Positions 25,801-39,190 of a stretch of 64,000 nt of DNA are shown piece after piece. Below the pieces are notes generated by a model. It made no database searches. It was not told the origin of the DNA and was given only the letters and a program-made list of their open reading frames with translations. The stretch is from Loxodes magnus. Its lineage: Eukaryota; Ciliophora; Karyorelictea; Loxodida; Loxodidae. The stretch lies in contig CAMPDV010000013.1 of NCBI GenBank assembly GCA_946699065.1, forward strand, positions 1,116,001 to 1,180,000, read 5' to 3'. Numbering within the stretch: the first letter of the stretch is position 1; each line of letters starts with the position of its first letter. Both the position numbers and the translations under genes were made by a program.

Positions 25801-26276
25801 AAAGTGTCAAGAATCAGTAGAAAATTGAGTCCAAAGAAGAAGTCACATTGCATTAATGTTTTTAACACTTTGCAAAGGAAGAATAAATAGAAGGAGGAGT
25901 TTGATATTGTAAAAACTGTGATAATAAACCTTCAGCTAACAAGAAAATGGATATATACAAAACTCCTAAATACTTAATAATCTCTTTAAACAGGTTTTCT
26001 TATAGAGGATAGTTCCAAGAAAAAATACACACACCAGTTAATTTTCCAATATAGAATTTAGATATGAATTAATATGCTATTAAAAGCGAAAACTCAGCTT
26101 ACAATTTATACGGGATTATCAATCACTTTGGAGCAGCTAATGGAGGACATTATACAGCTTATGTGTATCACGAAAGTACTGATAAATGGTATGAATTTAA
26201 TGATGCATAAGTTTCTAAAATGAATAATTTAACAGGTAATAATGCTTACTTGCTATTTTATAAGAGCAAAGTTTGA
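22806..26276 (+). CDS. Ubiquitin-specific protease with DUSP and MYND domains
   Basis: 1,156 residues, single exon, TGA 26274-26276. From about residue 120 there is a DUSP-like domain containing GEQYYIVDAKWFQNW. A MYND-type zinc finger follows (CFQCKNPARQLIVCQKCKK..YCSEQC..HKKICKK, about 458-500). Next is the USP catalytic core: the Cys box GLQNLGNTCYMNSGLQCL (catalytic Cys560), HQQHDSMEFLNCLIDSLHED, USP zinc-ribbon cysteines, and the His box YGIINHFGAANGGHYTAYV (His1115) with WYEFNDAQV near the end. All catalytic residues are present, so it should cleave ubiquitin from substrates. DUSP suggests the USP4/11/15 group; a MYND finger upstream of the core is less usual there and recalls plant UBP15-type enzymes. 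Many Trp and Gln residues are TGA, TAA or TAG codons. Confidence 0.93.
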
Positions 26277-27406
26277 AAGAATGGTTCACTCTTAGTTAAA
26301 TATTTATTTATTTAATGAAGTCTTCTATTTATCTTAAATATCTTCAGTATGCTTATTTGTTGTCCTCTTAAGCTAGCATTTAAATCTTTTTCTTACTTCC
26401 TTTAATATATTTATTGCTCTACTCTAGGTTATTTTAGTTAGCTTAGAGACTAAGCTTAATTCTTAGGGTTACATGCAACTATTAATATTAAAGTGCTACA
26501 TTAGTATATAAATGGTAAGATCTTATAACATAATACATACTGTAAGTTATTAGTAATTTAGTACTTTATAGCAATAAAGATAATCACCATTTACTTCTGA
26601 GACTGGTTGTACAACTCTTCTATGGCAATCATAAGACAAATACTATAAATATTATAAGTAAATTCACTACTAGTAGTAGGTTAAAATTCCTTTATTTTAA
26701 AAGCTAACTTGGATAGCTATAATTTACATCCTTATAAAATATATTTGCATTTGTAAGTTTAAAGTTCTAAAGTATTAAGAGATATAAACTTGTAATGAAG
26801 CTATAGTTAAAATATAAAGCTATAATTTTTAAAAGGTTAATAGTTGCTTTACCTTTATATAATTTAGACTTGTTTATTATATTATTAAAAATCTATTTTA
26901 ATAAGTTAAATAAAAAAAGAACTGATGTACATTATTATTTAATACTGACTCATCTAAGAAACTTGGAAGATATACTAATCCTTTAAACACACTTAAACTA
27001 CATTTGCTCCTTTTAGAAAAAGAAAATAAAGCTTAGAGTAATTAACTACTATAGTTAATTAATAATTAAATTTATTTATTCTACTATGATTATCTTCTAT
27101 CCACTAATTATAGGCTTAATTATATAATATATCATTTATCTTAAATTATATCTATAAGCTTATCTACTATCTTAGCTTATTGGAGTTTATTATTATTGAT
27201 AAATGGAAGTTATCCTAATTATAATGAAGCAGCTTGCTAGTAAGCTGCTTTACTTATTTTAAGTTTATACTTGATTGGCTTTTAAGCTGATTTTAAATGC
27301 TTAATTCAAGTTTTACTTACGAAATTTATTATTTATAGCGTTTAGCTAGAGTAAAGCTCGCTAAGTTTATTTTGGTTTTTTATTTTATTCTAAAATTAAG
27401 AATACT
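26277..27406. other. AT-rich spacer, no gene seen
   Basis: Between the protease and the small unknown gene, both on the plus strand. No coding-like frame was found. Confidence 0.5.
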
Positions 27407-27829
27407 ATGCTATGAGCTCTAACGAATAGACACTATACAATTAAATGATTTGCTAGCTATCTAACTAAATTTAAGGAATAGAAATAGGAATAGAATCATA
27501 GGGAAAACACTTAAATAGAAAGCATCTAGTATCATATTGCCTTAATAAAGCATTATAACAGTAGTCATTTATTGACTGGTTTAAATATTGCTAAGTCTAT
27601 AGCCCAATTAGCATATAATCTAGTATTATTGCTACATTGATAAATATATCAAAGACAGAAATTTAAAGAACTACTTCTTTAGATGGAAAGAGGTAGCTAT
27701 TTAGCATACTCTGATATTCTAAATAATGAAGACAGAGAAGATATGATTACATTAATGGAATAGTACTGAGTATAAGTAAGGAGTCTAAGATAAAAAATTA
27801 AACAAAAAGTAAGAAAAAGAATAAAGTGA
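27407..27829 (+). CDS. Small unknown protein
   Basis: 140 residues, single exon, ATG 27407, TGA 27827-27829. The middle is amphipathic and protein-like (HLLTGLNIAKSIAQLAY, LLLHWQIYQRQKFKELLL, ERGSYLAYSDILNNEDRED) and the C terminus is strongly basic (VRSLRQKIKQKVRKRIK). The other two frames give much less plausible protein. An overlapping frame with ATG AGC TCT is open but loses quality after 80 codons. It lies 86 bases before the VPS13 start codon on the same strand. I recognise no family; a short adaptor or RNA-binding role could fit the basic tail but is speculation. Confidence 0.55.
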
Positions 27830-27915
27830 GGAGTTTATATCTTTTGGTAGATTCTTGATTTGATTTAAACTTAATAGCTATTTACATAATTAAAAGTTCT
27901 ATTTAACTTCTGAAT

Positions 27916-30900
27916 ATGGCTAACATGTTCAAGAATGCTTCCAAGAAAATTATATGATCTCTTCTTGGAGAATTTTTGGAAGATTTTTCCAATAAAGAAC
28001 TTTAAGTAAACTGAAAAGGAATAATTCAGAAGTAGAATATTAAGATCAGATCTTAAGGATTATTTCTTTTGAGTAAAATGCTTGGTTTTCCGTTGGACGT
28101 GATTAGAGGAGAAATTTAAGAACTCAAAATAAATTTTCCTTGGAATTCTTATTGAAATACGAACTTTGAAGTTTAAATTAAGGGTCTCTATATTGTTTGT
28201 GCTCCCTAGAAATAATGAAACTACGAACTTTATTTATCTAAGGTTCGCGCCTTTAAAACTTCTGTATTAGAGGTTTTAGCTCCTGATAAATAAGACTTGA
28301 AGTAATTAAATCTAAAATCTAGAATTTTGCTAACCATGAAATAGAATTTGAAGTTTTCTATGTAAGATGTTCACTTGAGGTATGAAGATGAAATATCCAG
28401 TTAACTTCCTTTCTGTCTTGGACTTAATCTAGAATTTTTCGAATATTACCAGACTGATTCGAACTGGAATAAAGCTTTCATTAGTCTTTAGGAAAAGTTC
28501 ACCTAATAGGTATCTTACTCTGTATATAGCTTTAAAAACTTCAGTGTATACTTAAACACAAATTCGGAAGGCTAGTTTTTATCGTATCAACCCACTATTA
28601 TAACAGGAGATTCAGCATTCTTTTATGAGAAATTACAATCTATAGAGAAGAAGTATCTAATAAAGCCTATGGATATATTTATCAAGCGATAGAATCATTT
28701 AAATTAGTCCGAGTTAGAACCTGGAAAGTAAATAACTATTTAATTAGACAGGATAGACTTACTTTTTGACTGCAAGCAGCTGCAAGATTTACTTCAATTG
28801 ATTTCCTCTATCTCTTGGCATAACTCGAAAAAGGGATACTATTCTTAAGTTCCTCAATAGTCTCCCAAAGAAAATGTCAAAGCTTGATGACATTACACCC
28901 TATTTGCAGTTAAGTAAGCCTTTGTCAAGAATAGCTTGCGATAACATTTGATAGACAGAAAGCAAAACAAACTAAAGTATATAGAGCTATATAAATACTT
29001 GCTAATCTAGAAATATGCAGAAAGAATCAACAACCAAAAACTTATTAGTGATTATGTACCAACTGACTTCAACCAGTTATAACTATTTCAAATTGAGGAT
29101 TTGTATCAAGTAGAGGAAATCATCTTATTTCGACTATTAGCTTAAAAGCAGTTTAAGATACTAAAGTCTCAGATTAAAACAGGATGAATTGCCTGGTTCA
29201 AAGGAAACAAAGGAAAGAATTTAGAAGACGATTAGGAGGAATAGCAGTTCAAGTAGATAGTCTTGTAGTTTTCAGATATGTTTAATAGCACGGACTAGCA
29301 TATCTCATTCATTAGGCTAGAAATTAAATAGATATCATGCGTTCTTGCCTTTAAAACTCCTTTCATCAGTTTGATTCTAAACTACATCTACCTTCAAAAT
29401 AACAATTTCACTAATTCTAAGAAATGAATCATTAAAGTTGCAGATTTTAGCATCGAGGATCTTTGAACTCCTCTAGTTTAATATTAGTAATTGATTAAAA
29501 CAGCTTAGCATCCTCGAGCTACTAGCTATGGGCCTGAAGAGGAACCTGATGAAGATATAGATCCGCCTTAACCATGGTTTTATATAGAAATAAATAAAAA
29601 ACTAAACATTTCTTCTGAACATGAAAGAAGCTATATAAAGATGCTAGTGAGAGTTGAGCCCGTCTAAATTTTATATAACAAAGATACTATTGCCAATCTA
29701 ACAGGCTTCTTCAAGTTCCCATCAGTATACAAGTCTATCGAACTTCAAAACTTAAACCAATTACAAACCTTTAAAGCAAGAACTCAAGCCAAATTAGAAT
29801 ACATTCTGAAAAATAAAGTCTAAATATTGCTTGACGTAGAGTTAAATAATCCAGCTTTGATTATTCCTTTTGATTTAGCTAATCCACAAAGCTCTTGCAT
29901 TTTTCTCAGCTTTTCTAAGTTGAGTATTTTAAGTTCTAAATTTCAAAATGCAGAAGAAGAGCATCAACGTGATATTAGCAAAGATATAAAAAGAAGGAGA
30001 ATTAGTTCAATGGATTAAGTTGAATATGAGGATACACACTTCTATGACAAGTTCCTAGTAAACATTGAAGAATTTTAACTTAGAGACTTTTATTCTTAGG
30101 AGTCTCTAATAGAAAATGTGTCTTTTAACATGATAGTGTATGTTTGTGTTTTACCATAAGATCCCTAATTGACCACATTTAAAATAGAAAGCACTGCAAC
30201 AGAATTTAAAGTAAATATTAAGCAATCCTAGCTTCTTCAAAAGTTAATTGACTTATAGATAATGAAAGAAAGATAAAAACTTGAGTGAGCTTCTTCAACC
30301 TAGAGCTCTGCTAACTGGCTTAAAGAAGAAGATTTCGAGGAGGAATTTTATGATGTTGTCGATACTCCTACAAAGCTTTTTGATGACTTTTGAAATCAAC
30401 CAATGACCTAAGCTTGATTCAAAAAATAATCCACTTTCAGTTCAGAAAAGTAACACTTAAATTTGACAATTAACTTCAGAAAAATAGAGTTTGATGTAGA
30501 TATTCCTTAAGTAAAGGCATAGTTAATATTCTAGGATATGAACACTTAATTCATATCTACTAACCAAAAGAAAGAATTCTAGATCCAATACAAGTAACTA
30601 GGCATTTAAAACTAGTATATAGAGATAGTCCAGCAAAATTTAGAAATTGAAGTAATGCTAACTAAAATGCCATAGGAAAGCATTGTGGTCAAAGTTAACA
30701 GTGGAAGTATTTCGGCAATTGTTGACGCTAAGAAACGCTTTTTATTAAATGATAAGTTGCTGGGTTAAACCTTTTAAATGAATAATAGCAAATAATCAGA
30801 TCTAAACAAGCAAAAGCCTTAAATAAAGGCTATTCTCAATATTGAATACTTTGAGATTTAAAACAAAGCAGATAACAATAACAAAATTCTTGATCTCAAT

Positions 30901-33900
30901 AACTTATATTTAGAAGTTAATTTAGAAGAATAAATAGCTGTTGACTTCAGCTTGTACTAGCTAAAAATGCAGCACCCTGATTATGAATGAACAATTATTG
31001 AGAGTAAATCTTAAACTAAGCTATTAAACATTTCTGTATTAGTTGACGAAAACAAATAAGTGTTTATTAATGGAACAATTTGCAACTGTAAGTTCACCTT
31101 AATTCACCAGTTAATTAATACCTTACTTCGTCTAAAGCAAAAGCCAAAAGATCCCTCTCCTATCTAATCAAACTATAAGTTATAAGAAATAAGTTTTGAA
31201 ATCTAAGAAAGCAAAATGTTAATCCCTCTGGATATTTAGAAATAGCATACAAACGCTCTAATCTTTGACGCTGAGCATATTTAGCTGCTTTTTAAATAAT
31301 AGAAATTTTATGTTGAAGTAAAAAACTTTTTGTTATAATCCCAGATATTGATTTCTAATCCTCAATTTGAGCATAAATTATTTGTAATGTTTATAGATAT
31401 TCTATAGTGCTAGATATCTTAAAATGCTGACTAGTATGAGTAAATGTATTAATAGGTCCAACTTGCTATACAAAAATGCTTATTAAACTTGGATCATAAG
31501 TAACTACATATGCTTAATGACTTCTACACTAAAGTGATAACAACATTCTAGCCTAACGTTCATCAAATGGAAGAAGAAAACTAATAAAACGGAAATAATT
31601 CCATTAACCAGTTTCTATTTTTATGTACCTTGTCACCTTCAATAACACTAAACGACTTTTTACTTAAGCCTAATTAAGAAAGCTTCAATTTACAGATTAA
31701 GTTTTTTGAAATGTCTTGGGAAAACGTTGACGACCCACATTTTAGTGAAGAGATAATGGAAAACAAAGTATTATCAGAATGGCAAGAATAGTTCGCTTAA
31801 GCTCCTCTGCATGAGAATACTCTTCCCTTAAAATTTGTTCTATAAGATATTTAGTTGAATTTCTGTAAGAACAACGACCAAATAATCTTTAAGATACAAG
31901 ATATTTAAATTCAAGAGAACTATGCATTCAATAGCAACTTTATACTCTTTAAAGACAATTCATTCCAGCATCAAGATCCCTTCTTAGTCCTGTAGAAGGA
32001 TAAATATTCCCTTAAACTCAATATTAATAACCCCTTTATTTACTGTAGTCCTGTACTGTTGCATAATATTCTAAAAGAACTGAATAGTATTGGGTCTTCT
32101 AGCAAAAAATCAGAGTTAAAGCAAGAGTAAAAAATCAGTTTAAGTAACATCAATTTTTGTTTCTTAGAAAGTACTTTAAAAAATGAATAGGATTTAGAGG
32201 AAGGTTGCTCCACTCCAGGATCTGAAAAATCATTTTTCTCGAATTTATAAAATTCTTTCATATTGCTTAGGCTAAAGTTTGATCTAAACTTATTTAGAAG
32301 AAATAAGGATGTCTAGAATGTAGAAGTTAAAGACTTAATGTTTTAACTTGGACGTACCAAACATTTATTTTTACATCCTACAACCAAGTTGAGAACAATA
32401 GACTTAACAAATCCTCTTAACTTTACATTAAGTTTACATCATAGTAGTCTAGTAGTAGAGATGAGTACTATTGAAATAACAGTGTCACTAGAATAGTTTG
32501 ATATAATATATGGAATAATACTTTAGTATGAAAAAATCATTAATTTGATACAAACCAAGCAATAAGAATAAACTAAAAAAGTATAAATCAAAAATGTAGC
32601 CATACAACTCAATTCTTTTGTCCTTACCTTAGGCATTAATAAGTATTTATCTGATGCTTTCTAAATTCATCTCAACTCTGAAGTAATTAAGTATGTTAGC
32701 TAGCATGAAAGTATGAGCCTTTCTACTGAGCAGTTTATTAATGTCAATTACTACAATCAATAAGTCAATGACTGGGAACCTTTTATTGAGCCATTTAATT
32801 TTAATGTCTCCGTTGCTTCAAAGGAAGGATCAACCGAAATGAAAATATAGAGCAAGTCTCAAGAAAACAGCGCCATGAAATAAAACTTTAACGTGAATCT
32901 AACAGTAGGAGTGCTAAGGTCACTTTATTTCTTTATGTACACTAGTTAAAATATATTTTTCTAGCGTCTACAATATAAGGAAAAGAGAAAACTCTCAAGA
33001 AGAGTTAGTACTTCGTATTATCTTAGAAATGAAACAGGAGAAGACATTAAATGCTGGTTTTAAAAAACTTATCTGTTTGTTAAGGTTAATGAAGAAGTAG
33101 CAATAGAAGAGGATTTCACTAAACCTCTTTCTAAATAAAAACGCCAGGCTATGCAGCTAAAAATTCAAATAGCTGATTTGCCAAGTTTTGTTTTAGAGCT
33201 TACACATCTATCCAGTGTATAAGTATAGCCACTATATATTAAAAAGCCTATAACTAACCAATAGCTAATAGTCTTTATGGAGGTGTAAATAATGAATGGA
33301 TATAGACTAATAATACTAAGTTCTCCACAAAAAATAGTTAATGAGTTAAAAATTCCATTATAGGCAAAGTTAATGGTTACTAAAGAAAAGGTAGTAAACA
33401 TTAATATACCAAGCTTCTCAACTGTCAACATTCCCATTCAATCTTGTCATTTCAATTTTCTGAAAATAAGACCATAGTAAAACCATAATTTTAGTGAATA
33501 TATTAACATTAATCTCGTTGAAAATTTCATTTATCTTGCTGCTAACTCTAGGGAATAGTTTTCGGAGAATATAATAACAATTCTTAGAGTTAAGTAAGTT
33601 ACTACATAAAATGTCCAGTACAAGGAGTATGTAATAAGTCCTACCTTCATTGTTGAAAATTTACTTCCAAGTCCTTTGTTTGTAAGAACAGAGTAAGAAA
33701 TCTCGAAATAATATTTGACTCAAGGATAAAAGGCTTAGTGAAGTAGTTTCCATCCAGAAAAGGAATTAAGCATGATATTCTAGTTAGAAAACTATTGTGA
33801 AACTCCTCCTTTAATAGTTACAAAATAGCAGCAAACTATCCTTAAGTTTTGGTAAAAAGATTATTAAATTAACGTATATTTACTGGTGCAGTTTTTGAAT

Positions 33901-36366
33901 GGAGGATTTGTAATTAGTATTTACAGCCAATATTGGTTTATTAATAAAACTGGCTTGCCTATTAGTCTTTAGCATGTAGAAGATAACTTTTTTTATGAGG
34001 AACTATCTCTGCCTTTCGAAGTTGAGGGTTATATCATGACAGAGTTGCTTACAAAAATGGAAACAAGTAAGTTTATAAAATATTTTAGAATCGCTTAAGA
34101 AAGCAACGCTTTAGGGACTGGGCTTTGAAACAAGAAGTAAAGAAGTTGAGATTGAAACTTACAAACCCTGACTTATGTTTTTAGAAGAAAATAGAATTGG
34201 ACTTTCTTCAGTGCTTTAAATAAAGGAATCCTTTAATTATGTTGACAGCCCTGAAAAACTAATTGTGATGTTTTCTGCTTAGCAAAATTATTTGAATTCC
34301 TATAGTCTCCTTAGAATTGCTAACTCATAGTGAAGTGAACCTATTCGTATTTCTAAATTATCTGAAGACATTATGCCCATGAGTGATGTCATTCAAATAA
34401 TAAAAATCCCTGAAGATATAGTTTAAGCCTCTATGTCTTAACGACCTTAATGTGAATATGAAATTATAATGAAAATTTAAAATGCTGAAGATGAATTTTT
34501 CAGAACTAAAAAGATTTAATTGATTCCAAGATTTTTGATGACAAATAATACTAAAATGATAATAGTAATAGCTCAATATCCTATTTCTTCAGCATGTCTA
34601 GGAGTTGCAAGGTTGCTTCCAGAAGAAACTTCCGCTTTTCATTGGCCAGATAGGTTTAAATCAAGATAATTGCTAATAAGATTTGAAGATGCTGGATGGT
34701 AATGGAGTGGTCGTTTTAATATAGATACATATGGAGACACTTTCCTACGATTAACTAACATATATTCACATTAAGAAGCTATCCTTCATATTACTGTAAG
34801 CTTTTCATTTAGAATACTCCATAAGACTCTTATTCAAAGATTACGTTTTAAGAAATTTCTCATCTTCCCCCATACAGAATTGAAAACTTCTCTATAGAAA
34901 ACATTAAATTCTACCAAAAGTAGTGTATTGAGCAGTCTAAGATACTTAACCCTTATGATACTACTTCTTATGCCTGAGACGAACCACTAGGAAAGAAAAT
35001 AATTAATGCTTACATTGTACAGCCTAGCTAGGAATAAATACTAATTGGCAAATTTGATTTAGAAGACGTTCCTTAATCAGGAAGTGTAACTCTCTAGAAG
35101 CATGGAAGTCATCCAGCTCATTGTATAAACTGGAGAATTTAAGCTTAAGGGTTCACTAAAGTATTAACTCTTCAGCATGGAGAAGTCGATTAGGTTAAAA
35201 CGACTCTTTAGCATTTAGATACCTTTTTCCATTTCAATTTGATTTTGGATTCAGTTGGAATATCAGTAATTGATCCTTAGCCAAGTGAACTTGTTTATAT
35301 TCATCTTTCTAATCTTCAGTTTAGCTTCTATAAAGCTAAGAATAGCGACTCTTAGTACGACTTTTAAATTGAAGATATGTAAGCTAATAATTAACTGTAT
35401 TCGGCGAAGCTTCCTGTCATTTTTAAGTTTTAGAGCAATTGATGGGGCCCTGGAATTAAATTAGGAGTTCAAGTAAGGAATTCACCTGAAATCATCTATT
35501 TAAAGAAGTTCATTTTGAAGCTAAATCCATTCTACCTAGTTATTGATGCTTAACTAGTTGATTTATTCGTATAGTTCTACAAACACCTTGCCTTTGATGT
35601 GATGCTTTAGAAGTAAAACTAAGGAAACTAAAGAAATATCTATGTGGATAATTTGGTAATTAAGCAAATACGAGCTAAGATTAAGTGTGAAGGACTTCCC
35701 TAGGTAATTCTTTAGAAGATTAAGCATCTTCAAACTTTAGTCCAGATTATATCCAACATTAATATTGGAAATGTACAAATCGCTAAAATACAAGAGTAGC
35801 ACCGCTTAACTACTATGTAAAGCTTAACTTAACAGCTAGGACATCATTTTAAAACTGAAATGACTCGCAATCTAAAATCATTAATATTACCTAACAAGCT
35901 TATTTTTAGGATCTATGCAATGCTTAGAAAAAAGCTTCAAAATAATATTAATGCTGGTAGATAATTAAGAACTAGACCTCCTAGAGTATTCCGTGAATCT
36001 TAATTACATCCTTATAGTTTTGAAGAATCACTTGGTTTATATGTGCTAAGCAAATTATCGGAAGGTGCTTACATGTTTGAAGGGTTAAAAGGTCACTCAA
36101 CTTTGACAAACAAATAATAAGAAATAGTTGTAGTTACTCATAAGAGGCTCCTCATAACAAAGCTTAATGAAGTATAGCCATTATGAAATGTTCCTATTAA
36201 TGACATTGTCAATTTTGAAATTGTCAACAATCTTTTCAAAGTTTACTATATCGAGGGTGAAGGATGCAAAATATCATGCAGAGAAATTAGTGGCACTTAG
36301 GAAGAGTTAGAAAGATTGTAGAAATGGGTTTTTGAGGTCATTAACAGTTAACATTTAATATTTTGA
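27916..36366 (+). CDS. VPS13: VPS13-family bridge-like lipid transfer protein
   Basis: Model join(27916..34066,34089..34795,34813..36366), 2,803 residues. The N-terminal chorein domain (WSLLGEFLEDFSNKELQV, FPLDVIRGEIQELKINFPW, KGLYIVCAP) opens a very long beta-rich middle typical of the hydrophobic lipid channel. Near residue 2250 is the VAB/SHR-BD type region (FHWPDRFKSRQLLIRFEDAG, DTFLRLTNIYSH), and the C terminus has the APT1/ATG-C-like motif RTRPPRVFRESQLHPYSF followed by a PH-like end. Two introns (22 nt at 34067-34088; 17 nt at 34796-34812) are needed to hold frame. VPS13 moves bulk phospholipid between membranes at contact sites. It ends at TGA 36364-36366, although a TAA four codons earlier (36349-36351) could also terminate. 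Slightly shorter than human VPS13A. Confidence 0.93.
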
Positions 36367-36821
36367 TCAAAAGTTTATAAATAAGCTACTTTTACTATTT
36401 TATCTCTCTATTCTCATTTGCTACTCTATACCCTAATATAAAAGGGATATAAATTCAGCTAACATAAGTAATTTAGGATGAATAGCTCTATTAATTTCTA
36501 GCGCTTGTCATTCAAATGAGTAGTTTTATAAATTAATACTCTGATGGTTATCTTTCTAAGTTTACTAAGAACATAAACTAATTTAAAGCTAGCTAAATAA
36601 ATATAAAGGATATCTCATTTAGCATGAACTAAGACTTAATTAGATTTCTAGTTCTAATTGAAGAATTAATTTAGACTGGTATCTAATTAATCAATTATAT
36701 ATCTATAAAATAAGTGTGTATGAGGTATTTAGATAGAATGTAAGCTAACTGTTTAACCAGGATTTAAATTATAGAGAATGGGTAAATTTAAACTTTGATA
36801 TAGGAAACTTCATTTTTAATA
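36367..36821. other. AT-rich spacer
   Basis: Between VPS13 and the secreted Cys protein, both on plus. No gene or motif was recognised. Confidence 0.5.
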
Positions 36822-37244
36822 ATGACTAAATTTATAGTTAACTAAAGCATTTCCACGTGCATTCTACTCTTTCTTTTCTTCGTATTATCTACAGTGGGTT
36901 AAGACTCTTCTGAAGAAGCTCCTTAATCCAAAGAACAAATTAAGGAATGTATTAAGTAATGCGATCGGTTTGAAAATTAAGATATTATCTAAATTTGTAC
37001 GATGAAATGCTCTAATCCTCAATGCTTCTAAGAAGTATACAGCGATGTTAAAACAGTCCAAGATTTGAAGAATGTTTATGGTTCAGATTAAGTAGCGAAT
37101 CAGAGAGATAAAATAATAAGAATAAAAAAATACCAAGATTGTATTAACAGAGAATATTTCAAAAACCACCCTGAAGAAAAATAAAAAAGATTGAAATAGC
37201 TTAATCAGGAACCTAATAAAAACAGCAAGAAAGAAGATTTTTAA
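36822..37244 (+). CDS. Small secreted Cys-containing protein, unknown
   Basis: 140 residues, ATG 36822. The N terminus has a hydrophobic signal-peptide core (STCILLFLFFVLSTVGQ). The mature part carries spaced cysteines (KECIKQCDRF, CTMKCSNPQC, QDCINREYF), which recall small disulfide-bonded or twin CX3C/CX9C-like folds, then a Lys/Asn-rich tail. I end it at TAA 37242-37244 (...NSKKEDF), which is followed by in-frame TAA TAA. The first in-frame TGA (37473) would add 77 low-complexity residues. No family recognised; secretion is inferred from the leader only. Confidence 0.65.
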
Positions 37245-37925
37245 ACGACTATTTAATAAATAATTTACTTTAATTTCCACTATCATCCACTAACATCCAC
37301 TAGCACTTATCATTTCATCTAAATATTTGAGTTAAGATCTTTATGGTTAAAATTACTAAGAATAATCCAACTGAAACTGTAGGTATATTATACTGATTAA
37401 TAAAATCAGGCTATCTTAAAGCAAAATTAGAAAATAATCTAAATAAGGTAAATTATATTATTCAGTACTATTTGAATTACTTAGAAAAAAGCTCTACGTT
37501 CTTAATTATTTCTTTATATTTTTTATTCATCTTTTTCATGCCAAACATACTAAGTAAAATACTGATAATTATTATTTTCTATCTTAATTGAATTAAGTTA
37601 TTTTCATATTAATATAATTTTAGTATAAGGCAGTCAAACGTAAAAGATATATAAATAATATTAGAAATAGAACTAAATGATAATAGTTAAGAGAACAATA
37701 GTATTAAACAATAATCAAGCTCCCTTTTAATCTTATAATAGTGAATTACATGCCTAAAATAAATGGAAATGGAATCATACTTCCATATTAATTAAGAGCT
37801 ATAATTTACAGGATACTTGCTAATTAAAATTGAGATTAAGAGTAATAGAGAGGCTTAAGAATTGAAAAATGTATTAAATCATGATTAATATATAATGAAG
37901 TAATCTAAAAGTTAAAACTTTTTTC
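37245..37925. other. Convergent spacer
   Basis: AT-rich DNA between the 3' ends of the secreted protein gene and the 413-residue unknown gene. The first ~230 bases would be coding only if the former read through its TAA. Confidence 0.5.
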
Positions 37926-39190
37926 TCAACTAAGAACTGATGAAATTCCTGGAGCATTTATTTCCAAAACTGCTGCTCCTACTGGAGTATTTACGAATAT
38001 CTTCATTACTCCTTTCGCTCTTTTTTTAAGTAAATTTACTATATTAGTTTCAGGAATATCTCCAAGACTAGTGAACTATAGATTAATCATCTAGATAATT
38101 TGCTTAAAATTATCCTATTTTATATTATCTTCTGCTATTTCTCTTACTTTTTATGGCAAATCAGCTACACTGCTGAAGTCAAATTCCCAATTAACTCCCT
38201 CAAATAAAATTGCAGGACCTACTAATGGTAAAACTGGAGGTGGCAACATGTTCTCGAACATATCAAATGCTTACTTTCTAAATTCCTACTTAATATCTGC
38301 AAATATTTCTACTTCAAAACCTTCAAACAGCTTCAAAATCATGTTATCTGATTTTATTATATCTCCTGGAGTATGCGATGAGCTTATTTTAATACTCAAG
38401 TTACTTTTGTGCTAAACAAGTTAACCTGCCATAGCTTCTACTTAGCTAAGAAATCCTTCCACCATTTCTACATATTGTTCTGCAGCTAACGATACTTCCA
38501 AAATTATATTTTGTCCTGAAGCATGAACTTTTCTATCAAATAGACCAGCAACCATTCCTAATACAGGTCCTGATTCTAAAGAATCAAGTGCCTCCTAAAA
38601 CTCTTATTTATAATCACTTGCCTCTCCTTCTACAGGGATTAAAATAGTCACTTTCTTTTCTTTGGCAATTCCATTTGTTAAGTTCTAGGCTTCAATTAAT
38701 TTTTCTTAGGCATAAATAGATCCTAAGTAAAAGGATACCTAAAGACCAGCTTTTATTTCCTAAACAAGATTGGATTTTCCAAAAGTTGCTCTAAAATGAA
38801 TAGGAACGTTTTAACTAGACATTTTTATTAAATTCAAATCAGTTAAGATTCTCTATATAGTATACTCAAATGCTTCTATATTCAACTGTATAATTTAACT
38901 AAAATCAAGATGATTGAACTTAAAAGGAAACCCTAATTTAGTGATATAGTTATTTGATTTAGGCAATCTCTAGAAAAGCTTTCTAAATATACTTTTCTCT
39001 CTAATTCAAAAATAGAATTAGACACAATTAAAAAGTGTCCATGCTCACCTTTGGTATTTTTTAACTCTATTATTTAATTAAGCTATTTAAGAGGAAATTT
39101 TATTTCTTCAAAGTTATAAAGGAATTTAAGTTTTAAAGCCTAAAAATAGATTAAAATAAGATCTAAAGTTAAATGATGTGAGTTAAGCAT
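37926..39190 (-). CDS. Unknown 413-residue protein
   Basis: Model complement(join(37926..38969,38993..39190)), start MLNSHHLTLDLILIYFQALK, TGA complement(37926-37928). A 23-nt intron (complement 38970-38992, GTATATT..TTCTAG) joins ELERK to RLPKSNNYITKLGF. An internal Met 115 residues in (MSSQNVPIHFRATFG) could be mistaken for the start, but the upstream exon is clearly protein-like. Recurring alpha/beta-looking segments (KKVTILIPVEGEASDY, LGMVAGLFDRKVHASG, LFEGFEVEIFADIKQEF, FEGVNWEFDFSS) suggest a folded soluble protein. No catalytic motif, TM helix or known domain is visible. Function unknown. Confidence 0.75.

Noticed and set aside
27418-27700. Alternative frame starting ATG AGC TCT overlapping the small gene before VPS13
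   Set aside because: Its translation loses protein-like character after about 80 codons, while the chosen frame stays plausible to a TGA.
33165-33437. Minus-strand 90-residue frame
   Set aside because: Antisense shadow inside VPS13.
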